A stretch of 64,000 nt of DNA from an uncultured Alphaproteobacteria bacterium (lineage in GTDB: Bacteria > Pseudomonadota > Alphaproteobacteria > UBA2966): NCBI GenBank assembly GCA_958295725.1, contig OY282368.1, positions 1,510,001-1,574,000 on the forward strand. The letters run 5' to 3'. The position numbers and the translations under genes are program-made. This document shows positions 9,513 through 17,223 of the stretch, piece by piece. The notes under the pieces were generated by a model. It saw nothing but the letters and a program-made list of their open reading frames with translations. It did not search any database and had not been told where the DNA came from. Each line of letters begins with the position of its first letter. The first letter of the stretch is position 1.

Positions 9513-10769
9513 ATGATGAACGAGGCGCAACCTGAACGTATAGAACGGGAGAATGGAAGAATCGTTGTCAGAGACCGGATAGCACCTTCAGATCTACGAC
9601 ATTTTTGCGTCGCTCTTCATAAGATCATAACCGATCATGATTTTTCCGAAGTCGTACTGGACTATTCCATGTGCGAATCAATCAATGAAGCGACGATGCT
9701 TCCTCTCATTCCAATCGTTTCCGATTACCGTAGACGCGGTATTGACTTCGAACTCATCGTTCCGGAAGACGAATGGCTGAGGCGGCTCTTTATCAATACG
9801 AACTGGGCCCATCACATCCAGCCGAACGGCTACGGTCCATCTACATATCGGGGCGGCAATGTCCCGGCCCTTCAGTTCGGCGTCGACGAGACCGAGGACG
9901 CCGGCGATATTCTCAACAGGGTCATGGATCTGATTCTGCGGGAACTGGATACGAACCGCGGCGCCCTGAAAGCCATCGAGTGGTCTCTTGGCGAGATCAT
10001 GGACAACGTATCCAATCATGCCGAGTCCCAAGTGGGCGGTTTCGTACAGGCGACGGCGTTCAAGAACAATAATGTCGTCGAATTTGTCGTCGCCGACGCT
10101 GGTATCGGTATTCCTGAAAGTATGGGAATGACCGATCACGAACACGCACTGAGAAGCTCTATCGACGAGGGTACGACCCGCGACAGATCCAAGAACGCAG
10201 GAAACGGACTTTATGGAAGCTATCGGGTTTCGACGCTTTCGGGAGGTCGATTCGCGATCAATTCCCTACACGGTGAGCTTTATTACAGACCGTCGGATGG
10301 ATCGGTCCAGAGCCACCCCCGAAAGGTGCCGTATAATGGCACCTCGGTCTTGTGCGGTATCCACGTCGGCGATCCTGAATTGCTCCACAAAGCGCTTCGG
10401 TTCAAAGGGCAGCCGCACGACCCGCCCTACGATTACGTCGAGCGCGCGTTCGAGAATCGTGAGGGAGAGCTGGTTTTCAATATGAAGGAAAGGGCCCAGC
10501 GCGATTTCGCTTCCCGCCAGGGCGGAAAGCGGATTCGCGGCATGATCGAGAATCTGTTGCGCGACCACCCCTCGGTGACATTCGATTTCGACGGTGTGGC
10601 CGTCATTTCGAGCAGCTTCGCCGACGAGGTTTTCGGGCGTCTGTTCGTCGACATGGGACCGCGCGCTTTCATGACGCGAATCCAGATGCGCAACGTCGAT
10701 CCGACCGTCGGGGGCCTGATCGACCGCGCCATCGTGCAGCGGACCAGACTCGGCAACGGCGACTCCTAG
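9513..10769 (+). CDS. STAS-like / GHKL ATPase / DUF4325 three-domain protein
   Basis: The protein has 418 residues in three parts. Residues 1-105 resemble a STAS domain (VVLDYSMCESINEATMLPLI). Residues about 130-290 form a GHKL (HATPase_c) domain with N-box E161-N165 in SLGEIMDNVSNHA, G1 box DAGIGIP at 195-201 and G2-like KNAGNGLYGSY. Residues about 325-405 match DUF4325, a STAS-like fold (VTFDFDGVAVISSSFADEVF). There is no phospho-accepting His domain and no receiver. This suggests an anti-sigma/anti-anti-sigma-like switch folded into one chain, with the terminal STAS-like domains binding the ATPase; that is inference. ATG 9513 follows AAGGAAAT. Base composition is visibly less GC-rich than the genes on both sides, and no partner gene is adjacent, which suggests acquisition by transfer. 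Confidence 0.75.
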   Translation: MMNEAQPERIERENGRIVVRDRIAPSDLRHFCVALHKIITDHDFSEVVLDYSMCESINEATMLPLIPIVSDYRRRGIDFELIVPEDEWLRRLFINTNWAHHIQPNGYGPSTYRGGNVPALQFGVDETEDAGDILNRVMDLILRELDTNRGALKAIEWSLGEIMDNVSNHAESQVGGFVQATAFKNNNVVEFVVADAGIGIPESMGMTDHEHALRSSIDEGTTRDRSKNAGNGLYGSYRVSTLSGGRFAINSLHGELYYRPSDGSVQSHPRKVPYNGTSVLCGIHVGDPELLHKALRFKGQPHDPPYDYVERAFENREGELVFNMKERAQRDFASRQGGKRIRGMIENLLRDHPSVTFDFDGVAVISSSFADEVFGRLFVDMGPRAFMTRIQMRNVDPTVGGLIDRAIVQRTRLGNGDS

Positions 10770-10957
10770 CCGCGCCCCGCCAAGGGGCGGATGACGGCGC
10801 GCGAGCGCCTGTCCGGAACGTTCACGCCCCACCGATGGGAATTGCCGGTCCGGTGCGTGCGTCGTTGATGGAAGCGGGGAACGGCCTGTAGACTTCGCCG
10901 ACGGCGGGCGGGCGCGCCGCGTTCGCCGCCGGACCGGTCTTTCGCGGAGAGGATTCC

Positions 10958-12421
10958 ATGGCCGTCGAGAGCTATCGATTCGATGTCGTCGTCGTGGGGC
11001 ACGGCGTCGCCGGGATGTGCGCGGCGCTGACCGCGCACCAGCAAGGCGCGTCGGTGTGCGTCCTGGAGCGCGCGCCCAGGGAGGATCGCGGGGGCAACAC
11101 CCGGTGGACCGAGGCGTTCTGGCGCATGAGCTCCCACGAGAGGGTCGCGGACGACCTCGAGGATCACATCGCGGAACGCACCGGAGGCTACCTCGAGCCC
11201 GAGCTCGTCCATTCGATGAACCGGAGCTCCGATACCTGGCCCGGGTACCTGCGCGCCATGAGCTTTCCCGATCCCGAGCTGGTCTCCGCCTTCGCGGAAC
11301 AGGCCCCGCCGACCCTGGCATGGCTCGAGGATCAGGGGCTGCGCTTCGATTTCCTGCCCATCCACCAGATCGTGCAGTCCTTTCCCAAGCTCGCCCCCGT
11401 CGGCGGCGGATTGCAGATCGTCGAATCCCTCGCCGGGAAGCTCGAGGCCGACGACGCGCCCATCTTCTACCGGACGACCGCCCGCGGCCTGATCCAGGAC
11501 GAGGACGGGGCGGTCGTCGGGGTCGATGCGGTGGGACGGCGCAACAGGCCCGCGCGATTCCACGGTCGCGCCGTCGTCCTGGCGTGCGGCGGGTACGAGG
11601 GAAACCCGGAGATGATGACCCACTACATCGGCCGCAACGCCGTCAACGTGCGGCCGGTGGCGCGCGGCGGCTATTACAACAAGGGCGAGGGCATCCGCAT
11701 GGCGCTCGATATCGGGGCGGCGCCCGCCGGCGAGTACGGCAACTTCCACGCCGAACCCGTCGACCCCCGCGCCAGCGGCCCGGAACCCGCCGTCATGGTC
11801 TTTCCCTACGGCATTCTGGTGAACAAGCACGGCCAGCGCTTCGTCGACGAATCTCCGGGTCCGGTCGACCGGACCTACGAACCCATCTGCTACCGCCTGC
11901 TCGACGAGGACGACGGCATCGCCTACATCGTCTGCGACGACAAGCTCGAGGACGTGCCCAACTACCGGCGCGCCGTCCGCAGCGAGGTCCCACCGGTGAC
12001 CGCCGACGGCATCGGGGCGCTGGCGGACAGGCTCGGCATCCCCGCCGACGCCCTGGAGGAGACCGTGGCGCTCTACAACGCCGCCTGTCCGACCGACGGC
12101 GCGTTCAAGCCCGAGGAGGTCGACGGCCTCGCGACCCGGGGGCTGCGGCCGCGCAAGTCAAACTGGGCGCGGCCGCTGGACCGGGCCCCCTTCCGCGCCT
12201 GGCCGATGATCGTCTCCAACGTCTTCACCTTCGGGGGGCTCAAGGTGAACGCCAGGGCCCAGGTCCTGAACAGCGACGGAGAGACGATCCCGGGGCTCTA
12301 CGCGGCGGGCGAGGTGGTGGGCATCTATTACCGCCATTACACCGGCGCAACCTCGGTGATGCGGGGCGCGACCTTCGGCCGCATCGCCGGGCGCGACGCC
12401 GCCCAGCTCCAGGCGCCCTGA
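10958..12421 (+). CDS. FAD-dependent dehydrogenase, TcuA/fumarate-reductase flavoprotein type
   Basis: This 487-residue flavoprotein belongs to the FAD_binding_2 family. The dinucleotide-binding motif is at the N-terminus (VVVGHGVAGMCAALTA, Gly14-x-Gly16-x-x-Gly19) with the acidic strand end VCVLERAP. A substrate-domain motif (GGYYNKGEGIRMAL) follows, and the C-terminal FAD contact is GLYAAGEVVG. The closest architecture I recognise is tricarballylate dehydrogenase TcuA and related carboxylate dehydrogenases, which oxidise polycarboxylates or steroid-like ketones. Here it begins an operon with an SDR, an enoyl-CoA hydratase and a CoA-transferase, so a carboxylate or acyl substrate is likely. 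ATG 10958 has AGAGGA upstream. The substrate is not predictable. Confidence 0.82.
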   Translation: MAVESYRFDVVVVGHGVAGMCAALTAHQQGASVCVLERAPREDRGGNTRWTEAFWRMSSHERVADDLEDHIAERTGGYLEPELVHSMNRSSDTWPGYLRAMSFPDPELVSAFAEQAPPTLAWLEDQGLRFDFLPIHQIVQSFPKLAPVGGGLQIVESLAGKLEADDAPIFYRTTARGLIQDEDGAVVGVDAVGRRNRPARFHGRAVVLACGGYEGNPEMMTHYIGRNAVNVRPVARGGYYNKGEGIRMALDIGAAPAGEYGNFHAEPVDPRASGPEPAVMVFPYGILVNKHGQRFVDESPGPVDRTYEPICYRLLDEDDGIAYIVCDDKLEDVPNYRRAVRSEVPPVTADGIGALADRLGIPADALEETVALYNAACPTDGAFKPEEVDGLATRGLRPRKSNWARPLDRAPFRAWPMIVSNVFTFGGLKVNARAQVLNSDGETIPGLYAAGEVVGIYYRHYTGATSVMRGATFGRIAGRDAAQLQAP

Positions 12422-12440
12422 CCGACCGCCGCACCCGCGC

Positions 12441-13205
12441 ATGAGACTCGAAGGTCGAACCGCCCTGATCACCGGCGCGGCCGGCGGAATCGGCGGCGCG
12501 ACGGCTCGGGCGTTCGCCCGCGAAGGGGCGGACCTGTGCCTCGCCGACATCGGCGACACCGCCGCCGTCGCCGCCGAGGCGGCGGAGCTGGGACGCCGCG
12601 CCGTCGAGATTCGCACCGACGTGACGGACCGCGCCCAGGTCCGGGCGATGGTCGACAAGGCGGTCGAGGCCCTCGGCGGCATCGACGTCCTCGCGACCGT
12701 GGCCGGCGTGACGTCGCTCGGCGACGCCGAGTCGCTCGACGAGGCGGAGTGGGACCGCGTCATCGACATCAACCTCAAGGGCACCTGGCTCTGCTGCCAG
12801 GCGGTCATCGCCCAGATGCGCCGGCGACGCTACGGCCGCATCGTCACGGTGGGGTCGCTGATCGGAAAGAACGGGGGCAACCCGCGGCCGTGGATCGACC
12901 GGGAGGAACAGGCGGGATCGTCCAACGTCGCCTATGGCGCCTCCAAGGCCGGCGTCCACGCGGTGACGTTCTTTCTGGCCAAGGAACTCGCGGCTGACGG
13001 CATCACGGTGAACTCGGTGTCGCCGGGACCCATCGCCACCGGGATGACGGCGAACGTCAACCCGAGGCTGAACGAGATCGTTCCGGTGGGCCGCATGGGG
13101 ACGGCGGACGAGGTCGCGGACGCCATCCTGTTCCTGGCCAGCGAATCGAGCGGCTTCATCACGGGCGAGACCCTCGACATCAACGGCGGCATCATGGTCG
13201 ACTGA
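12441..13205 (+). CDS. Short-chain dehydrogenase/reductase
   Basis: This 254-residue classical SDR has the cofactor motif TGAAGGIG at 11-18, the catalytic pair Tyr165 and Lys169 in YGASK, a preceding Ser in the VGSLIGKNGG region, and the SPGPIATGM loop. The C-terminus GFITGETLDINGGIMVD is typical of FabG-like enzymes. It would reduce or oxidise a ketone/alcohol with NAD(P)H. An Arg after strand two, rather than a clear Asp, leaves the NAD/NADP choice open. It starts 19 bp after the flavoprotein gene and is presumably the second enzyme of the same catabolic route. Confidence 0.9.
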   Translation: MRLEGRTALITGAAGGIGGATARAFAREGADLCLADIGDTAAVAAEAAELGRRAVEIRTDVTDRAQVRAMVDKAVEALGGIDVLATVAGVTSLGDAESLDEAEWDRVIDINLKGTWLCCQAVIAQMRRRRYGRIVTVGSLIGKNGGNPRPWIDREEQAGSSNVAYGASKAGVHAVTFFLAKELAADGITVNSVSPGPIATGMTANVNPRLNEIVPVGRMGTADEVADAILFLASESSGFITGETLDINGGIMVD

Positions 13206-13272
13206 CGGTCGATCCTCCGCGCACGTATCGCGCGGGGCATGGATATCGCGCGAAGGCTCGGGGAGAGGACGC

Positions 13273-14049
13273 ATGAACGACGGAGTGACCCTGGAGAGGG
13301 ACGGCGCGGTCGCGACGGTCGTCCTGTCCAATCCCGGGCGCCTGAACGCGATGACGCCCAGGATGTGGAACGGGCTGGAGGCCCGCATGGGCGAGGCGTC
13401 CGACGACGACGAGCTCCGCGCCGTGGTGCTGAGGGGCGACGGCGTGAACTTCGTCTCCGGCGCCGACATCTCCGTGTTCGACAGGGAGCGCGCGGACGGC
13501 GCCCAGGCCCGCGAATACGGCGAACGCACGCGCGCCGCCATGGCCGCCGTGCGCCGTTGCCGGCATCCCACCGTCGCGCTGATCGAAGGCGTCTGTGTCG
13601 GCGGCGGCATGGAGATCGCCTGCATGTGCGATATCCGCGTCTGCGGCGAGTCGAGCCGTTTCGGCATTACCGGCAACCGTCTGGGGCTCGGCGTCGGACA
13701 CGACGAATTGCGTGCCCTGATCGCCGTATGCGGGAAGGCGTTCGCACTCGAGATCATGCTCGAGGGGCGGATCTTCGGCGCGGAGGAAGCCGCCGCCAAG
13801 GGGTTTGTCCACACGGTCCGTCCCGACGGCGAAGTAGCCGGGGAAGCCTATGGGCGGGCGCGGCGCATCGCCGATCGCGCGCCCCTCTCCAACCGCTGGC
13901 ACAAGGCGGCGATCCTCCGCCTCGACGACCCCGCCCCCGTGTCGGCGGACGAGGCCGGCCCCGGCTTCGACCTGTTCGACTCGGAGGATTACCGGGAAGG
14001 AGTCCGTGCGTTCATGGAGAAGCGGGCGCCGGAATTCAAGGGACGTTGA
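13273..14049 (+). CDS. Enoyl-CoA hydratase/isomerase family protein
   Basis: This 258-residue crotonase-fold protein forms the oxyanion hole with NFVSGADISVF and EGVCVGGGMEIACMCD. The usual catalytic glutamates of enoyl-CoA hydratase are not both obvious: the second position reads EAAAKGFVHTV within the family loop. It may therefore be a hydratase, isomerase or another crotonase-superfamily enzyme. It lies 67 bp after the SDR gene and 14 bp before the CoA-transferase gene, so the operon handles a CoA thioester. ATG 13273 follows GGGGAGAGGA, a strong ribosome-binding site. Confidence 0.88.
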   Translation: MNDGVTLERDGAVATVVLSNPGRLNAMTPRMWNGLEARMGEASDDDELRAVVLRGDGVNFVSGADISVFDRERADGAQAREYGERTRAAMAAVRRCRHPTVALIEGVCVGGGMEIACMCDIRVCGESSRFGITGNRLGLGVGHDELRALIAVCGKAFALEIMLEGRIFGAEEAAAKGFVHTVRPDGEVAGEAYGRARRIADRAPLSNRWHKAAILRLDDPAPVSADEAGPGFDLFDSEDYREGVRAFMEKRAPEFKGR

Positions 14050-14063
14050 CGGGAACGTCGGCG

Positions 14064-15305
14064 ATGGCCGAGTCCTCCCCCGGACCCCTCACGGGCCTCA
14101 AGGTCGTCGACCTCACGCATCATCTGGCGGGACCGACCTGCGGGCTGATGCTCGCCGACCTCGGCGCCGACGTGATCAAGATCGAGAGGGTCCCGGGCGG
14201 CGACGACTCGCGCCGTTCGGCGCCGCCCAAGATCGGCGGCGAGTCCGCCGCCTTCATGATGATGAACCGCAACAAGCGCGGCATCGCCGTCGACCTCAAG
14301 ACGGAGGGCGGCAAGCGGATACTGCGGCGCCTCGCGATGGACGCCGACATCCTGATCGAGAATTTCCGGCCCGGCACGCTCGACCGTCTGGGCGTCGGTT
14401 ACGAGACGCTGAAGGAGGACAACCCCGGGCTCGTCTACGGAGTGATCTCGGGCTTCGGCGCCACCGGTCCCTATCGGAACCGCGGCGGCTTCGACCTCGT
14501 GGCCCAGGGCATGAGCGGCCTGATGAGCATCACCGGCGACGCCTCTGGCGCCACGCCGACCAAGGTCGGCGCGCCGATCACGGACATCACGGCGGGCCTG
14601 TTGCTGACGATGGGCGTGCTGGCGGCCCTCCACGAGCGCCGGCGCACGGGCGAGGGACAGGTCGTGGACACGTCCCTGTTCGAGGCCGGCATCACGCACA
14701 CCTTCTGGCAGTCGGCCATCGCCTTCGCCACTGGCGTGGCGCCGCGCGCCATGGGGACGCGGCACCCGTTGAACGCGCCCTACCAGGCCTTCCGGACGGC
14801 CGATTCCTGGATGTGCGTCGGGGCCGCCTCGCAACGCAACTGGGGACGGCTGATGGCCCTTCTGGACGAACCGGACATCGCCGACGACCCGCGCTTCGCC
14901 GACAACGCCGCCCGCATGGCCAACACCGACGCGCTGGACGAGAAGCTCGGCGCCGTCTTCCGCGCGGCGACGACGGACGAATGGCTCGCCCGCTTCGAGA
15001 AGGCCGGCATCCCCGCCGGACCGATCAACACCGTCACGGACATGCACGCCGACCCCCAGACGGCGGCCCGCGGCATGACCCCGGAGGTCGCGCACCCGAC
15101 AGCCGGCGCGGTGAAGACGCTCGGGCCGCCGGTGAAGTTCTCGCGGACCCCGGCCTCCGTGCGGTCGCCGGCGCCGCTCTACGGCCAGCACACCCGCGAG
15201 GTCCTGGGCGAGCACGGCTTCTCCGACGCCGGGATCGACGCGTTCCTCGACGAAGGCGCGGCGGTCGCGATGAACGGGGTTGAAGGCGGCGGCGACAGCG
15301 GTTAA
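14064..15305 (+). CDS. CaiB/BaiF-type (family III) CoA-transferase
   Basis: The protein has 413 residues. The family III signature starts at once (LTGLKVVDLTHHLAGPTCGLMLADLGADVIKIE). Then come NRNKRGIAVDLKTEGGK, the VYGVISGFGATGPY block, and VVDTSLFEAG, whose Asp (about residue 202) corresponds to the nucleophile that carries the acyl anhydride in formyl-CoA transferase. Enzymes of this family move CoA between carboxylic acids with retention of the donor. It probably activates the acid that the upstream enzymes then process. Last gene of the four-gene operon; tRNA-Asn begins 11 bp after its stop. Confidence 0.92.
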   Translation: MAESSPGPLTGLKVVDLTHHLAGPTCGLMLADLGADVIKIERVPGGDDSRRSAPPKIGGESAAFMMMNRNKRGIAVDLKTEGGKRILRRLAMDADILIENFRPGTLDRLGVGYETLKEDNPGLVYGVISGFGATGPYRNRGGFDLVAQGMSGLMSITGDASGATPTKVGAPITDITAGLLLTMGVLAALHERRRTGEGQVVDTSLFEAGITHTFWQSAIAFATGVAPRAMGTRHPLNAPYQAFRTADSWMCVGAASQRNWGRLMALLDEPDIADDPRFADNAARMANTDALDEKLGAVFRAATTDEWLARFEKAGIPAGPINTVTDMHADPQTAARGMTPEVAHPTAGAVKTLGPPVKFSRTPASVRSPAPLYGQHTREVLGEHGFSDAGIDAFLDEGAAVAMNGVEGGGDSG

Positions 15306-15316
15306 GTACGGGGCGA

Positions 15317-15392
15317 TCCCCGGTAGCTCAGTTGGTAGAGCGGGTGGCTGTTAACCACTAGGTCGCTGGTTCGAGTCCGGCCCGGGGAGCCA
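15317..15392 (+). tRNA. tRNA-Asn (GTT)
   Basis: The acceptor stem TCCCCGG (15317-15323) pairs with CCGGGGA (15382-15388), followed by discriminator G and an encoded CCA. The D arm is TAGCTCAGTTGGTAGAGC, the anticodon loop CTGTTAACC carries GTT for asparagine, and the T loop is GGTTCGAGTCC. The gene sits between the CoA-transferase gene and the convergent hyuB gene. Confidence 0.96.
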
Positions 15393-15423
15393 TTCCCCCG
15401 ACCGCCGCCCGAGTCCGGACCGG

Positions 15424-17175
15424 TCACGCGGGGAGTTCGGCCGCCCGGTCTTCGCGCAGCGCGCGGCGGCGCGCTTCCGTCTCCTTCGCATCGACGGCGC
15501 TCCCGGACGCATCGAGCACGACGCCGTAGGCGTCCCGCGCGGCTTCCACGCTCACGACCCCGTCGCCCACGTCGCGCAACACCCGCTCCGGATCGCGGTC
15601 CAGCGGATCTCCCCAACCGCCGCCGCCGCCGGACACCACCCGGAGACGCGACGGCTCGATGTCGATGACGCCATAGGTGGGCGGCGCGCAGGTCTCGCCG
15701 CCCCGTGGCGTCAGCGTGACCCTGGACACGGTGCCCCGGCGGCCGCCGTTGCTCCCGTGCGTCCAGGATTTCTTGACGGATTCGGCCCGGAACGAGATCT
15801 CCGAGGGAAACAGGATATCGGCGACGTAGTCGACCCCGGGACCGCCCCGGTACTTGCCGGCTCCGGCGCCGTCGAGGCGCAGTTCCTGGCGCCGGACACG
15901 GACTGGGTAGAGCTGCTCGCTCATCTCCGCGTTGGGCAGGATCAGGGCCCCGAACGCGCACAACGGCCCGATCTGGGGAAACCCGTCGCGTCCGTTCACG
16001 GCTCCGCCGCCCGAACCGCCGCCCCAGTGGTACATGGTCGAGACGCGCCCGTCGTAACCCTCGGCGGAGGACAGCGGAAAGGCGTTCATGCCCCAGCCCG
16101 CGCAGGCCCGGGACGGGTCCGCCTGGCCGAGGGCCTGCCAGATGGCGTGGATGATCTGCTGCGCCGGAAATACGGTGCACATGGTCATGGGGGCGGGCGA
16201 GCGGGCGTTGGCGAGCGAACCTTCGGGCGCGACGACGGTGACGCCGCGGAACGTGCCCTCGTTCCGGGGGATCGAGGGGTCGAAGAAGGTGGAAAGCGCC
16301 GAGAACACGGACGAATACGTGTTGGCGAGGGAGCTGTTCTTGAAGCCCCGGATCTGGTCCGCCGTTCCCGTGAAATCGACCGTCATCTCGTCGCCGCTTA
16401 TGACGATCCCGACACGGATCGGCAGCTCCATGTCGTCGAAGCAGTCGTCGTCGAAACCCGACTCGGCCTCGTACGCGCCGTCGGGGAGCCGGGAGATGGC
16501 CTCGCGCATCAGGGCGTCGCCGTGGTCGAGCACCCCGGCGAAGCACCGGCGCCCCTCTTCGAGGCCGAACCGTTCCATGGTCTCGACGACGAGGCCGCGG
16601 CCGATACCGGTCGAGCCGATCATGGCGCGCAGATCGCCGTCCATGAAATGGGGCATACGCGAGTTCAGGATGAGGAGCCGCCACAGGTCCTCGCGGGTCT
16701 CGCCCCGTTCGACGAGGCGCAAGGGGGGCAGGCGAAGCCCCTCGTGCCAGATCTCCGTCGCCGAGGAGTTGTACGTCCCGGCCGCGCCGCCGCCGATGTC
16801 CGACTGATGGGCGCGGTTGCACGCGAACGCCACCAGCTCCGACTCGACGAATATCGGCCGGGCGATGACCCAATCGGGCAGGTGGTTGCCGCCGGCGACG
16901 TAGGGGTCGTTGAGGACGAACACATCGCCGTCCGCCATGTCGTCGCCGAAAGCCTCCAGCAAGGCGCGGACGGCGAAGCCCCCGCCGCCGGTGTGGATCG
17001 GGATGCCGTCGGCCTGCGATACGAGGTTGCCGTCCCCGTCGGCGACGAAGCACGAGAAATCGTGGGACTGGTTGAAGATGGGGCTGCGGGAGGTGCGGAT
17101 CATCACCCATCCCATCTGCCGGGCGACGTAGTCGAGCCGGTTCTGAAACAGCGCCAGCGTGATGGGGTCGGTCAC
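15424..17175 (-). CDS. hyuB: Hydantoinase B / N-methylhydantoinase-oxoprolinase beta subunit, second copy
   Basis: This 583-residue HyuB-family protein begins DPITLALFQNRLDYVARQMG. It contains the conserved HTGGGGFAVRALLEAFG, VFVLNDPYVAGGNHLPDW, RAHQSDIGGGAAG, FTGTADQIRG and GGGGGWGDPLDRDPERVLRDV blocks. With HyuA it forms ATP-dependent amidohydrolases acting on hydantoins, 5-oxoproline or related cyclic amides, or acetophenone carboxylase-like enzymes. It is a clear paralogue of the gene immediately upstream, with many identical stretches but a diverged region in the C-terminal third. The gene starts 48 bp after the stop of that copy. Confidence 0.9.
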   Translation of the reverse strand: MTDPITLALFQNRLDYVARQMGWVMIRTSRSPIFNQSHDFSCFVADGDGNLVSQADGIPIHTGGGGFAVRALLEAFGDDMADGDVFVLNDPYVAGGNHLPDWVIARPIFVESELVAFACNRAHQSDIGGGAAGTYNSSATEIWHEGLRLPPLRLVERGETREDLWRLLILNSRMPHFMDGDLRAMIGSTGIGRGLVVETMERFGLEEGRRCFAGVLDHGDALMREAISRLPDGAYEAESGFDDDCFDDMELPIRVGIVISGDEMTVDFTGTADQIRGFKNSSLANTYSSVFSALSTFFDPSIPRNEGTFRGVTVVAPEGSLANARSPAPMTMCTVFPAQQIIHAIWQALGQADPSRACAGWGMNAFPLSSAEGYDGRVSTMYHWGGGSGGGAVNGRDGFPQIGPLCAFGALILPNAEMSEQLYPVRVRRQELRLDGAGAGKYRGGPGVDYVADILFPSEISFRAESVKKSWTHGSNGGRRGTVSRVTLTPRGGETCAPPTYGVIDIEPSRLRVVSGGGGGWGDPLDRDPERVLRDVGDGVVSVEAARDAYGVVLDASGSAVDAKETEARRRALREDRAAELPA

Positions 17176-17223
17176 GGGTCTTCCTCCGGGCTCTCTCTGG
17201 GCGGGTTGCGGGAATCCCGGCCT

